Part shown: in pieces, positions 43,943 to 52,783 of the stretch | Layout: every line of letters begins with the position of its first letter | How positions within the stretch are numbered: the first letter of the stretch is position 1 | Source: Rhodovulum imhoffii | Lineage (GTDB): Bacteria; Pseudomonadota; Alphaproteobacteria; Rhodobacterales; Rhodobacteraceae | Assembly (NCBI RefSeq): GCF_003046545.1 | Contig: NZ_QAAA01000004.1 | Coordinates: 62,001 to 126,000, forward strand | Length of the DNA stretch: 64,000 nucleotides | Direction of reading: 5' to 3' | The notes under the pieces: generated by a model | What the model was told of the DNA's origin: nothing | Databases searched by the model: none | The model's input: the letters and a program-made list of their open reading frames with translations, nothing else | Position numbers and translations under genes: made by a program

Positions 43943-45453
43943 GCCGCCTGACGCCCGCGCAATGGCTGGTTGCCATTCTCGCGGTGGTGGCCATCGTGCT
44001 TTCCGTCTGGAGGCTTGAGGCCGACCGCGCCGGGCTGGTGATCGGGCCTCTGCCCGGCCCCACCCCCGCCACGGTCTATCGTCCCGCAAACGGTGTTCCC
44101 GCGCCGGTGGTCATCATTTCCCACGGCTTTGCAGGGTCGCGGCAGTTGATGGAGAGCTTTTCCCTGACGCTGGCGCGGGCGGGATACGCGGCGGTGGCCT
44201 TCGATTACGAGGGCCATGGCCGGAACCGGATGCCGATGTCGGGCGACCTGGACCGGATCGAGGGCACGACGCAGTTGCTCAAGGCCGAAACCCGCAGGGT
44301 GACGGACGCGGCGCTGGCCCAGCCCTGGGCGGAGGGGCGGGTGGCGATTCTGGGGCATTCCATGGCTTCCGATATCGTGATCCGTCAGGCGCTGGCCGAT
44401 CCGCGGATCGAGGCCACGGTGGCCGTGTCGATGTTCAGCGAAGCCGTCACCCCCGACAGCCCCCGCAACCTGCTGATCGTGGCGGGCGCATGGGAAAGCT
44501 TTCTCGCGCGGGAGGCCCTGCGGGTTCTTCGGCTTTCCGACCCCGAAGCCGATATGGGGCAGACGATCGGTGACCCCGCCCAGGGCACCGGGCGGCGTGC
44601 GGTTCTGGCCCCGAACGTGGAGCATGTCGGCGTGCTCTACGCCCCCACGACGATGCGGGAAACCCGCGCCTGGCTTGACGCCGCCTTCGGGCGCGAAAGC
44701 GCCGGGCCTGTCGCGGATCGCGGCGGTTGGATCGCTCTGCTGCTGGTGGGGATCGTTGCGCTGGCCTGGCCGCTGGCCCGGCTGGGCGGCAAGTCCCGCG
44801 CGGCGCGCCCCGCGACCTTGTCTCGCGGACGGTTCCTGTGCGTGGCGCTGGTCCCCGCCGTGGCGGTGCCGCTGATGCTCTGGCCGTTTGACACACGGTT
44901 CCTGCCGGTTCTGGTGGCGGATTATCTTGCGCTGCATTTTGCCCTTTATGGTGCGCTGGCGCTGGGCCTTCTGGTCTGGTGGGGGGAGGTTCGCCGACCC
45001 GGCCGCGACGAGGCGTTGCGGATTCTCGGGCTTGCGGGGCTGGTGGCGTTTTTCGGTATCGGCGTGTTCGGCATGGCGATGGACCGCTATGTCAGTTCCT
45101 TCTTTCCCACGCCCGAGCGACTGGTTCTCATCGCGGCGATGGCGGCCGGTGCCGTGCCGTTCATGCTGTCGGATTCGCTGATGGTGGAGGGGGGGCGCGC
45201 ACCGCTGTGGCGCGGCGTGCTGGCGCGGGGGGCGTTTCTGGGCTCTCTCGGGCTGGCGGTGGCGCTGGATTTCGAGCGGCTGTTTTTCCTGCTCATCATC
45301 TTGCCGGTGGTTTTGGTGTTCTTCCTGCTGTTCGGCACGGTCGGGGGCTGGGTCGGCCGGGCCAGCGGGCGGCCTGCCGCGGTGGGGCTTGGGCTTGGGC
45401 TTTTCCTGGCCTGGGCCCTTGGGGTGACTTTTCCGCTTTTCCAGGCGACTTGA
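43933..45453 (+). CDS. Alpha/beta-hydrolase fused to a multi-helix membrane domain
   Basis: The 506-aa protein has an N-terminal membrane anchor (about 10-26) and then an alpha/beta-hydrolase domain (about 45-255). HGFAGSR forms the oxyanion region, and the nucleophile elbow GHSMASD places Ser143. A candidate histidine, His231, is in NVEHVGVLYAP. From about 265 to 500 there are seven or so hydrophobic helices (GWIALLLVGIVALAWPLA, LVLIAAMAAGAVPFML, LFFLLIILPVVLVFFLLFG). The hydrolase probably faces the periplasm, and its substrate may be an envelope lipid or ester; this is inference. It is cotranslated with map through a 10-nt overlap, though the two have no clear functional link. Confidence 0.82.
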   Translation: MGLSRLTPAQWLVAILAVVAIVLSVWRLEADRAGLVIGPLPGPTPATVYRPANGVPAPVVIISHGFAGSRQLMESFSLTLARAGYAAVAFDYEGHGRNRMPMSGDLDRIEGTTQLLKAETRRVTDAALAQPWAEGRVAILGHSMASDIVIRQALADPRIEATVAVSMFSEAVTPDSPRNLLIVAGAWESFLAREALRVLRLSDPEADMGQTIGDPAQGTGRRAVLAPNVEHVGVLYAPTTMRETRAWLDAAFGRESAGPVADRGGWIALLLVGIVALAWPLARLGGKSRAARPATLSRGRFLCVALVPAVAVPLMLWPFDTRFLPVLVADYLALHFALYGALALGLLVWWGEVRRPGRDEALRILGLAGLVAFFGIGVFGMAMDRYVSSFFPTPERLVLIAAMAAGAVPFMLSDSLMVEGGRAPLWRGVLARGAFLGSLGLAVALDFERLFFLLIILPVVLVFFLLFGTVGGWVGRASGRPAAVGLGLGLFLAWALGVTFPLFQAT

Positions 45454-45514
45454 GGTTTGCCGCCACCGCGCCGCTGCGCTAAGTGCGAAGAGGACCATCG
45501 CAAAGGAGATGACC

Positions 45515-46537
45515 ATGCTTCGCCTTGCCCTTGGTGCGTTATTCGCGCTGACCGCCTCCGCGGCCGCCGCGCAGGAGGTGACTCTGCGCTTTCAGCATTT
45601 CGTTTCGCCCCTGGCGCCGGCGGCAAAATATTTCATGCAGCCCTGGGCCGAAAAGGTCGAGGCCGAGTCCGGCGGGCGGCTGAAGATCGAACTGTATCCC
45701 CTGATGCAACTGGGCGGCAAACCTACCAGCCAGTATGACCTGATCCGGGACGGTGCGATCGATGGCGGCTGGGTCATCCCCGGTTATCAGCCCGGTCGTT
45801 TCCCCGAGGCCGAGGCGATGGAGTTGCCCTTCCTCACCCCAAAGCGCGCCGAGGAGGCAAGCCATGCGGCCTGGCTTTACACCCAACGCCACCTCCTGGA
45901 TGACTTCGCCGATGTAAAGCTGATCGCGGTGCACATGCATGGCCCCGGCATCGTACATAAAAAGGGCCCAGCCCTGGAAACGGCGGACGATTTCGAGGGG
46001 CTGAAACTGCGCGGCCCTTCCCGCCCGGCGACGCTTCTTTTGAAGCGGCTGGGGGCTGTACCTGTCGGTATGCCGGTGCCCGCCTTTCCCGAGGCGCTGG
46101 CCAAGGGGGTTGTCGATGGGGGTGTCATCACCTGGGAAATGGCCCCGGCGCTGAAACTCGACGATCTTTCGGATAGTCACACAGATGTGGCAGGGGCGGA
46201 GTCCCTTTACAATCTCTATTTCATCTGGGCGATGAACCGGGCCAGATATGAAAGCCTGCCCGAAGATCTGCGTGCGGTGATTGACGCCAATTCCGGGCTG
46301 GAAACCTCGCTCATGGCCGGGCGGGCCTATGATCGGGGCGATACCGAGGGGCGCGCCGCGATGGGGGCCGCGGGAAACGCGCTTGCCACGCTGGATGCGG
46401 CACAGACCGCGCGTATCCGCGCGCTTGGGGATGAGGTCATCGCCGAGTGGGTGGAAGACATGACCGCCCGTGGTCTGGAAGGTTCGGCGCTGGTCGAAGA
46501 TGCCCGCCGCGCCGTGGAAGCTGCCCGCGCCGACTAA
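45515..46537 (+). CDS. TRAP transporter solute-binding protein (DctP family), no membrane partners nearby
   Basis: The 340-aa precursor has a signal peptide (MLRLALGALFALTASAAAAQ) and the DctP fold. FQHFVSPLAPAAKYFMQPWAEKVEAESGGRLKIELYP is the start of domain I, and LKLRGPSRPATLLLKRLGAVPVGMP contains the conserved arginine (LRGPSR) that usually binds the carboxylate of the ligand. It should deliver a carboxylic acid to a DctQM sodium-coupled transporter. Neither dctQ nor dctM is present within the window. ATG 45515 has AAAGGAG 6 nt upstream; ATG 45509 would be too close to it. Confidence 0.92.
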   Translation: MLRLALGALFALTASAAAAQEVTLRFQHFVSPLAPAAKYFMQPWAEKVEAESGGRLKIELYPLMQLGGKPTSQYDLIRDGAIDGGWVIPGYQPGRFPEAEAMELPFLTPKRAEEASHAAWLYTQRHLLDDFADVKLIAVHMHGPGIVHKKGPALETADDFEGLKLRGPSRPATLLLKRLGAVPVGMPVPAFPEALAKGVVDGGVITWEMAPALKLDDLSDSHTDVAGAESLYNLYFIWAMNRARYESLPEDLRAVIDANSGLETSLMAGRAYDRGDTEGRAAMGAAGNALATLDAAQTARIRALGDEVIAEWVEDMTARGLEGSALVEDARRAVEAARAD

Positions 46538-47457
46538 CCCAGCAACCGCATGGAAGCGATCCCGGCGTCTGACATGTCCAGGAGCCGGGCGAGGTAATGC
46601 TCCCGCGCGGCGAAGGCCCGCTTCCCATCGCCGGTGAAGGCATCTTCCATCGCGTCGATCAGGCGGTTCAGGCGTCTTTGATGCAGGCCGAGCGCGGTTT
46701 GCACGGGATCCGCCAGAACCCCGGCGAAGGCGGTAACAACCGCGCCCAGAATCACCAGCGCCGCCAGCGCCCCCCCGATCATCGGCGGAGAGGCCGCCGC
46801 CGGGAACAGCCCGTACCACATCGACCCGGCCAGCCCGCCAAGGGGAAACGCGGCAATCGCGGCCTGCTGGGCCAGCCCCGCCGCCACCCTGGGTGCGAGC
46901 GATACCATTCCCGGTGTGAAGCTGTGCAGCGCCAGCGCCCCCGTGCCCATGGTGCCCAGCGCGGTCGTCATCTCGGCCACGGCAGAGCGGGTTCCGGTGT
47001 AATCCGACAGGGCGCGGCGCAGGGGGCTGCCGGGCTGCTCGAACAAGGCGGCCAGCGCGGGTTCGGCGCGCAGGGCTTTGGCCAGCGCGTTGTGGTCATG
47101 ACCGGGGGCCGGCAGGTCCAGAAGGCCGGTCAGGATGGCGTGTTCCGTCGCCTTTGTCACCTGCGTCGGCAGCAGGATACGGCGGGTGGACAGCCACGTG
47201 CCCAGCCGCCGTGCCCCCAGCCGCCGTGCCAGCGCCCCACCCAACCGGCAGGAGATCAGCACCGGCGACAGCGCGAGGTTGACGGGGGCCTTCGCCACAT
47301 CCCACCCCAGCGCGTGGCGGTGCAGGCGCAGGCTGCCGCGCAGGCCGAAGGTTTCCTGCACGAAACCGGGCAGGCGTGCGCGGCAGGCGGCGAAATAGGC
47401 GTGGGCGGCGCGTTTCAGGGCTGCGTCTGTTTCAGGGGGCAGGTGGGGCATCGGCAT
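46534..47457 (-). CDS. Membrane-associated protein of unknown function
   Basis: The 307-aa protein has an N-terminal soluble part (PETDAALKRAAHAYFAACRARLPGFVQETFGLRGSLRLHRHALGWD). Hydrophobic segments lie around 60-75, 190-225 (AAGLAQQAAIAAFPLGGLAGSMWYGLFPAAA) and 235-255 (ALAALVILGAVVTAFAGVL). A charged C-terminus follows (LNRLIDAMEDAFTGDGKRAFAAREHYLARLLD). EcsC-like proteins have a similar hydrophobic pattern, but I cannot confirm a family. ATG 47457 and ATG 47451 are both possible starts, with GAAGGG upstream. Its stop overlaps that of the DctP gene by 4 nt. The gene is 32 bp beyond rsmD in the same direction. Confidence 0.7.
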   Translation of the reverse strand: MPMPHLPPETDAALKRAAHAYFAACRARLPGFVQETFGLRGSLRLHRHALGWDVAKAPVNLALSPVLISCRLGGALARRLGARRLGTWLSTRRILLPTQVTKATEHAILTGLLDLPAPGHDHNALAKALRAEPALAALFEQPGSPLRRALSDYTGTRSAVAEMTTALGTMGTGALALHSFTPGMVSLAPRVAAGLAQQAAIAAFPLGGLAGSMWYGLFPAAASPPMIGGALAALVILGAVVTAFAGVLADPVQTALGLHQRRLNRLIDAMEDAFTGDGKRAFAAREHYLARLLDMSDAGIASMRLLG

Positions 47458-47489
47458 CCTCGGTTTCCCTTCAGATGGGCGCCCGTGGT

Positions 47490-48062
47490 TCAGGGCGCAA
47501 GATCGCCTGCCCGCAAGATGGAAACGCGTGTGTCGCCGTAGCGGCGCTGATCCAGCAGGTTCAGCCCCGGCGAGGGCAGGATTTCGCCCCCTTCTTCCCA
47601 GACGATCAGGCCTCCGGCTGTCAGCCATCCGCCCGCCTGTGCTGCGGCCAGCGCCCGTTCCCCCAGCCCCTTTCCGTAAGGCGGGTCAAGGAAGACCAGA
47701 TCGAACGGGGCGCCCCGCGCGTTGCCCAGGCGGGTGGCATCGCGGCGATGAAGCTTCGTCATACCCTCGGCCCGGCATCTGGAGATGTTCTCCCGGATCA
47801 GGGCGCGTCCCTTGGCACCGTCCTCGACGAACGTCACATGGGCCGCACCGCGGGACAGGGCCTCCAGCCCCAGTGCGCCGGTGCCGGCAAAGAGGTCCAG
47901 CACCCGCGCGTTCGCCACCGGATTGCCGTAGCCGCCGTTGAGCAGCAGGTTGAACAGGCTTTCCCGCACCCGGTCGGTGGTCGGGCGCAGATGTACGCCC
48001 GCATCCCCCGCCCCGACCGAGGCCAGCCGCAGGCCCCGGTGCCGTCCGGCGATGATTCTCAC
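47490..48062 (-). CDS. rsmD: 16S rRNA (guanine(966)-N(2))-methyltransferase RsmD
   Basis: The 190-aa protein has the SAM-binding motif DLFAGTGALGLEALSRGA, the catalytic motif FLDPPYGKG (the DPPY type of N2-guanine methyltransferases), and the N-terminal MRIIAGRHRGLRLAS with RPTTDRVRESLFNLL, which together are specific to RsmD. It methylates G966 of 16S rRNA on the 30S subunit. It overlaps the upstream oxidoreductase by 4 nt and is therefore cotranscribed with it. Confidence 0.95.
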   Translation of the reverse strand: MRIIAGRHRGLRLASVGAGDAGVHLRPTTDRVRESLFNLLLNGGYGNPVANARVLDLFAGTGALGLEALSRGAAHVTFVEDGAKGRALIRENISRCRAEGMTKLHRRDATRLGNARGAPFDLVFLDPPYGKGLGERALAAAQAGGWLTAGGLIVWEEGGEILPSPGLNLLDQRRYGDTRVSILRAGDLAP

Positions 48063-49267
48063 GGCAAGAGCGCCCTGAGGTCGCTGTCCGGGTCGGCCAG
48101 GCTTTCGGGTTTGGGGGAAATTTCGTTCTCGATCAGCCGCTTGCCGATCATGTAGGCGCGCGGATCGTTCATCGCGTCTACGGCCAGCAGGGTCTCCCCC
48201 TGAAAATACCAGTGGCTGAGGCTGCCGTCGCGTGCGCCGGGGCGCATGATGACGTGGTCATAGCCGCGGTTCAGCCCGGCGATTTGCAACTTGACGTCGT
48301 ATTGGTCGGACCAGAACCAGGGCTGCGGCCGATAGGGCTTGTCGGCGCCCAGCATGTTTGCGGCGACCGCTTCGGCCTGGTCGATGGCGTTTTGTACGCT
48401 TTCCAGCCGCAGCCGCGTGCCACGACAGGGCTGCGCGGCGCAGTCGCCCGCAGCCCAGATGCCGGGCAGGCTGGTCTGGCCGAATTCGTCAACCACGATG
48501 CCGCCGTCACAGGCCAGCCCGGCGGTCTCGGCCAGGTCGGTGGCGGGAGCGATGCCGATTCCGGCAATGACGAAATCGACCTCCAGCGTCGTACCGTCGG
48601 TCAGGTCCGCGTGGCGCACGCGATCGTCGCCGGTCAGACGCACCAGAGCGGTGCTTTCCCGCAGGTCCACGCCGTGCCCCCGGTGCAGGGCCGCGAACCA
48701 GGCCGAGGTTTCCGGCGCGGCGACCCGTTGCAGGATACGGTCCGCCGCCTCGATGAGCGTGACATGAAGACCCTTGCTGGCGGCGACGGCGGCGGCTTCC
48801 AGGCCGATATAGCCGCCCCCCACGATCAACACCCGCGCACCTTTGCGAAATTCCGGGGCCATGGTGTCCACGTCCGCAAGGCTGCGCACGACATGGACGC
48901 CCGGCAGGTCGCCGCCAAGAGCGGCGGGAAGGCGGCGCGCCGGCGCGCCGGTGGTCAGGGCAAGCTGGTCATAGGACAGCACCTCTTCCCCCAGGGTGAC
49001 GGTTTTCGCGGTCGGGTCGATTCCGTCCACGCGCTGGCCCAGTCGCAGGGCGATGGCGTTTTCGGCATAGAATTCCTCCGGTCGCAGGAACAGCCGCTCC
49101 AGTGGCAATTCACCCAGAAGGTATTTCTTGGACAGCGGCGGACGCTGATAGGGGGGCACGGGTTCCGCGCCGATCAGGGTGATGTCTCCGGGGAATTCCA
49201 GAGCGCGCAACCTGGCGGCCAGAGCCGCGCCAGCCTGCCCCGCGCCGGTGATGACGATATGGGCCAT
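48059..49267 (-). CDS. FAD/NAD(P)-dependent ferredoxin-reductase-type oxidoreductase
   Basis: The 402-aa protein has two Rossmann domains: VITGAGQAGAALAARLRA for FAD and VLIVGGGYIGLEAAAVAASKGLHV for NAD(P). The flavin motif GIWAAGDCAAQP follows, plus a C-terminal domain (WFWSDQYDVKLQIAGL). This is the pattern of rhodocoxin/putidaredoxin reductases and monooxygenase reductase components (ThcD, BphA4-like). It should pass electrons from NAD(P)H to a small ferredoxin. No ferredoxin or oxygenase gene is adjacent, and its partner is unknown. The start ATG 49267 is divergent from the peroxiredoxin gene with 80 bp between. Confidence 0.92.
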   Translation of the reverse strand: MAHIVITGAGQAGAALAARLRALEFPGDITLIGAEPVPPYQRPPLSKKYLLGELPLERLFLRPEEFYAENAIALRLGQRVDGIDPTAKTVTLGEEVLSYDQLALTTGAPARRLPAALGGDLPGVHVVRSLADVDTMAPEFRKGARVLIVGGGYIGLEAAAVAASKGLHVTLIEAADRILQRVAAPETSAWFAALHRGHGVDLRESTALVRLTGDDRVRHADLTDGTTLEVDFVIAGIGIAPATDLAETAGLACDGGIVVDEFGQTSLPGIWAAGDCAAQPCRGTRLRLESVQNAIDQAEAVAANMLGADKPYRPQPWFWSDQYDVKLQIAGLNRGYDHVIMRPGARDGSLSHWYFQGETLLAVDAMNDPRAYMIGKRLIENEISPKPESLADPDSDLRALLP

Positions 49268-49347
49268 GGGAACTTTCGCTTTGTCAGATGCGTTTGAAAC
49301 CCTATCTGCTGGGGGAAACCAATGGCAATGTGTAAGGAGACCGCGCC

Positions 49348-49836
49348 ATGACGATTTCCATCGGAGACCGCCTGCCCGAAGCCAAGTTCACCCGCATGGG
49401 CGCCGACGGGCCCGAGCAGGTGACGCTGGAAAGCCTGACAAAAGGACGCAAGGTCGTGATTTTCGCGGTGCCCGGCGCGTTTACGCCAACCTGCCACTCG
49501 GCGCATGTCCCCAGCTTTATTCGGGCGTTGCCCGGCTTGCGTGATAAAGGTGTGGACGAGGTCGTCTGCATCGCGGTGAACGATCCGTTCGTGTTGCAGG
49601 CGTGGTCGGAGGCAACCGGGGCGGGGGCGGCGGGGATCGCCATGCTTTCCGATGCCGAGGGCACTTTTACCAAGGCCATCGGCATGGATTTCGAGGCCTT
49701 GCCCGTGGGGCTTGTCAGCCGTTCGAAACGCTATGCGCTGGTGGCCGAGGACGGCGTTGTGACGGTGCTGAACGAGGAGCCCAGCCCCGGTGAGTGCGAA
49801 ATCTCCGCCGGTCAGACCCTTCTGGCCGCCCTTTAA
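49348..49836 (+). CDS. Peroxiredoxin, Prx5 (atypical 2-Cys / AhpE-like) type
   Basis: The 162-aa protein has the peroxidatic motif PGAFTPTCH with Cys49, and cysteines at 74 and 150. This is the same arrangement as C47, C72 and C151 of human PRDX5. The glutaredoxin-coupled PRX5 family covers this length and reduces peroxides with glutathione/glutaredoxin. ATG 49348 is preceded by AAGGAG. It is convergent with the phhB gene, overlapping by 4 nt. The cofactor system (glutaredoxin against thioredoxin) is not evident from sequence. Confidence 0.93.
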   Translation: MTISIGDRLPEAKFTRMGADGPEQVTLESLTKGRKVVIFAVPGAFTPTCHSAHVPSFIRALPGLRDKGVDEVVCIAVNDPFVLQAWSEATGAGAAGIAMLSDAEGTFTKAIGMDFEALPVGLVSRSKRYALVAEDGVVTVLNEEPSPGECEISAGQTLLAAL

Positions 49837-50120
49837 GCCAGAGCATCCATCCGGCGGGCCAGCTCTGCGTCTTTCAGGGTCAGTCCGCCGGCATCATGGG
49901 TCGTCAGCGTGACATGGACGGTCCTGTAGACATTCGTCCATTCCGGGTGGTGATTCATTTTTTCGGCCGCCAGTGCCACCCGGACCATGAAGCCGAAAGC
50001 GGCGACGAAGTCTTCGAAAACGTAGCTGCGGGTCAGGGCGTCACGGTCTTGCGCAAGCGTCCAGCCCGAGCCCAGCAAGGGGCGCAGCAGGGCGTTGCGC
50101 TGGTTTTCCGTCAGGATCAC
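49833..50120 (-). CDS. phhB: 4a-hydroxytetrahydrobiopterin dehydratase (pterin-4a-carbinolamine dehydratase)
   Basis: The 95-aa protein has the PCD/DCoH motif [24 protein letters not shown], with the catalytic histidine pair at 57-58 and Trp61. It dehydrates 4a-hydroxytetrahydrobiopterin formed by phenylalanine hydroxylase, or it assists molybdopterin-like cofactors. phhA is not adjacent. It overlaps the preceding FemAB-like gene by 4 nt. Confidence 0.93.
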   Translation of the reverse strand: MILTENQRNALLRPLLGSGWTLAQDRDALTRSYVFEDFVAAFGFMVRVALAAEKMNHHPEWTNVYRTVHVTLTTHDAGGLTLKDAELARRMDALA

Positions 50121-51292
50121 GGCTGTTCCTCCGGGTGCGTTTTGCGGAATGGTCCGTAGGCGGTCAGCACCTCGATTTCGTCACCCACGGCGGTGCGCTC
50201 GGCCTCGACGAAACGGGTCACGGCAGCGCGCAAGCCCGGGTCGGCGATCCAGTGCAGGGAATGGGTTTGCACCGGCAGGTAGCCGCGGGCCAGCTTGTGC
50301 AGGCCCTGCGCCCCTGCCTCCACCGCCGACAACCCGTGGGCGATGGCGTAGTCGATAGCCTGATAATAACAGCATTCGAAATGCAGGCAGGGGTGGTCCT
50401 CCACCGTGCCCCAGTAGCGCCCGAAAAGCCGGGTCCGGCCGATGAAGTTCAGTGCCCCGGCGATGAGGGTGCCGTCCCGCTCGGCCAGCACCAGCATCAT
50501 GTCGTTGCGCAAGGTGTCATGGGCGATTTCGAAGAAGGCCCGCGTCAGGTAGGGGCGGCCCCATTTGCGCGCGCCGGTGTCCTGGTAGAAGCGCCAGAAG
50601 GCGTCCCAGTGGCGGGGCTTGATGTCGTCGCCCGAAAGCTGACGGATCGTGCCGCCGAACCCCTGTGCCCTGGCGCGCTCACGGCGCAGGGTCTTGCGCT
50701 TGCGTGACGAGAGATTGGCGAGGAAAGCGTTGAAATCGGTGTAACCGGCATTGTGCCAGTGGAATTGTTGGCCGACCCGGTGCAGCAGCCCCATATGCGC
50801 GCCGGCTTCGGCCTCTTGCGCGGTGCAGTAGGTGACATGGAGTGAGGACAGCCCGTTCTCGGCGGCCAGTTGAACGGCGCCCTGTACCAGGGCCGCATGG
50901 GCCTGTGCCGCGCCCGGACGGGTCAGAAAGCGCCGCCCGGTTGCCGGGGTGAAGGGCACGGCGATTTGCAGCTTTGGGTAATAGCGTCCGCCCGCAGCTT
51001 CGTAACCCTGCGCCCAGCCGTGGTCGAAGATGTATTCCCCCTGGCTGTGGGTCTTGGCGTAAAGGGGCGCGACCCCGATCAGCCGCCCGCCCTGGCGCAC
51101 TGCCAGGTGGTGGGGCGTCCACCCCGTACCCGGACCGACCGAGCCGCTTTCTTCCAGCGCGTGCAGAAAGCGGTGGGTGGTAAACGGGTCGTCGGGGCGT
51201 CGGGTGTCCGGGCCGGCGCAGGCATCCCAGTCCGCGGCGGGTATGGCGGAAATGGCGTCATGCACCTCGATCAAAATGGCTTCGGCATCCAT
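50117..51292 (-). CDS. GNAT/FemAB-like acyltransferase (peptidoglycan-biosynthesis-like, DUF482 type)
   Basis: The 391-aa protein has the family segments [24 protein letters not shown] at the N-terminus, [11 protein letters not shown]-like [49 protein letters not shown], and [34 protein letters not shown]. This conserved group is related to FemABX aminoacyl transferases by fold, but its function is not experimentally clear. No membrane span is present. It is preceded by the GDPD gene with a 45-bp gap and overlaps phhB by 4 nt. The start ATG 51292 follows AAAGGGG. Confidence 0.85.
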   Translation of the reverse strand: MDAEAILIEVHDAISAIPAADWDACAGPDTRRPDDPFTTHRFLHALEESGSVGPGTGWTPHHLAVRQGGRLIGVAPLYAKTHSQGEYIFDHGWAQGYEAAGGRYYPKLQIAVPFTPATGRRFLTRPGAAQAHAALVQGAVQLAAENGLSSLHVTYCTAQEAEAGAHMGLLHRVGQQFHWHNAGYTDFNAFLANLSSRKRKTLRRERARAQGFGGTIRQLSGDDIKPRHWDAFWRFYQDTGARKWGRPYLTRAFFEIAHDTLRNDMMLVLAERDGTLIAGALNFIGRTRLFGRYWGTVEDHPCLHFECCYYQAIDYAIAHGLSAVEAGAQGLHKLARGYLPVQTHSLHWIADPGLRAAVTRFVEAERTAVGDEIEVLTAYGPFRKTHPEEQP

Positions 51293-51337
51293 GGGGTGCC
51301 CCTTTCGTGGGGAAAGGTGGGCCCGGGCAGGCGCGCG

Positions 51338-52075
51338 TCAAGGCAGGTAGCCTTCGAAGGTTACGTTATGGGCGACCCGCCGGGCGGTGGTTTCCTCAGC
51401 CCGGCTACGGACCGTCCAGCACAGCAAGGCCCCGCGATCGGCGAACTCCGCCACGCGCGGCAGGTCGGCCCAGCGGTGAGAGATAAAGCCTGCCCCCACC
51501 CGCGTGTAATCGGGGATGGCGCGCAGGCGGCGGCGGGTGGCAGCGGGCAGGCGGGGCCAGTGTTTGGCGGTGAAGGCGCAGGTTGTCAGGCCGCGGGGGA
51601 TGTGGGGCGCGGCGTCGGCCAGCGCGGCGACCGCGTAAGGGTTGAAGGACATCACCGCGACTGCGCCCCGGTAGCCCACCAGCGCGCGGGCCACGGCGCG
51701 TTCCAGAGGACCCACGTTCGGCCCCATCGCGCCGTCCTGGTCCTTGACCTCGATCAGCAAGGGCACACGGCCCGCGATATCTTCCAGCACGCGCTCCAGC
51801 GTCGGAATGGGGCCGCCCGCGCGCAGCGACAGAGCCTCAAGCGCCTTTGCGGGGCGGGCCGCGATGGGGCCGCTTTCCCCGGTCAGACGCTTGAGGTCGT
51901 AGTCGTGAAACACCATTGCCGCCCCATCCAGAGAGGGCTGCACGTCGATCTCGATGCCATACCCCGCCGCAACCGCCGCGCGGATCGCGCCCAGGGAATT
52001 TTCCGGTAAGCCCGCGCCGTGCAGGGCGCGGTGGGCCAGAGGCGTGGTCCTGAACGCGGCGGGCAGGGCGGTCAT
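51338..52075 (-). CDS. Glycerophosphodiester phosphodiesterase family protein
   Basis: The 245-aa TIM-barrel protein has the GDPD signature: AHRALHGAGLPENSLGAI with His15 and Glu26, EIDVQ with Glu42 and Asp44, and VFHDYDLKRLTG with His57. No signal peptide is visible, so it acts in the cytoplasm. It releases glycerol-3-phosphate from deacylated phospholipid headgroups. ATG 52075 overlaps the RidA stop by 4 nt, so it is translated from the RidA message. The upstream open frame is ignored because it contains no family sequence. Confidence 0.92.
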   Translation of the reverse strand: MTALPAAFRTTPLAHRALHGAGLPENSLGAIRAAVAAGYGIEIDVQPSLDGAAMVFHDYDLKRLTGESGPIAARPAKALEALSLRAGGPIPTLERVLEDIAGRVPLLIEVKDQDGAMGPNVGPLERAVARALVGYRGAVAVMSFNPYAVAALADAAPHIPRGLTTCAFTAKHWPRLPAATRRRLRAIPDYTRVGAGFISHRWADLPRVAEFADRGALLCWTVRSRAEETTARRVAHNVTFEGYLP

Positions 52076-52536
52076 CGGATCTCGAAGATCCCTTCGATCT
52101 CGACCGCGACGCCAAAGGGCAGCGCGGCCGCGCTGACGGCCGAGCGGGCGTGGCGGCCCGGATCGCCCAGCGCTTCGACCATGAAATCGGACGCGCCGTT
52201 GATGACCTTGGGCTGGTCGCCGAACTCGGGTGTGGAGTTGACGAAGCCGGTCAGCTTCACCACCCGGTGCAGGCGGTCCAGGTCGCCGCCGCAGGCGGCC
52301 TTGACCTGTGCAAGAAGGCTGATCGCACAAGCCCGCGCGGCGGCTGCACCGGCGGTCACGTCCATATCGGCGCCCAGCTTGCCGGTGATGAGTTGCCCGT
52401 TCGTCATCGAGACCTGTCCCGAGACATGGACGAGGTTGCCGGAAATCACGTAGGGCACGTAATTGGCCGCCGGGGCGGGGGCTTCGGGCAGGGTCACGCC
52501 CAGTGCCGAGAGGCGGGATTCGAGGGTGCCGGTCAT
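52072..52536 (-). CDS. RidA-family protein (enamine/imine deaminase-like)
   Basis: The 154-aa YjgF/YER057c/UK114 fold protein has NYVPYVISGNLVHVSGQVSM, TAGAAAARACAISLLAQVKAACGG and AVSAAALPFGVAVEIEGIFE. It belongs to the about-150-aa RidA subgroup, which is somewhat longer than RidA proper. The canonical arginine of RidA lies in the R(S/A)V region (HARSAVSAAALP). RidA hydrolyses reactive enamine/imine intermediates produced by PLP enzymes. ATG 52536 is preceded by AAGGAGA. It is the first gene of the RidA-GDPD-FemAB-phhB operon. Confidence 0.92.
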   Translation of the reverse strand: MTGTLESRLSALGVTLPEAPAPAANYVPYVISGNLVHVSGQVSMTNGQLITGKLGADMDVTAGAAAARACAISLLAQVKAACGGDLDRLHRVVKLTGFVNSTPEFGDQPKVINGASDFMVEALGDPGRHARSAVSAAALPFGVAVEIEGIFEIR

Positions 52537-52783
52537 CGGGGTCTCCTTGTCGTTGTCCGGGGTGACGTTAGCCGGGCCATCCCGGCAGGGAAACCGCAGA
52601 AATGCCTGCGAGTGTTGCGAATGTGTGAACCGAAAAGAAAACGCCCCGCGTTTCTTGCAAGGCTTTGCCCTTGCGGATGCGGTGGCAGGCTGTACGCTGG
52701 GCATGTGGGCGTGTCTTTTCGCGCCCGCATCATTCTGTATAGTACGCTCAACCACCGGTGTATCTTTATCAGGCGAGGAAAAA

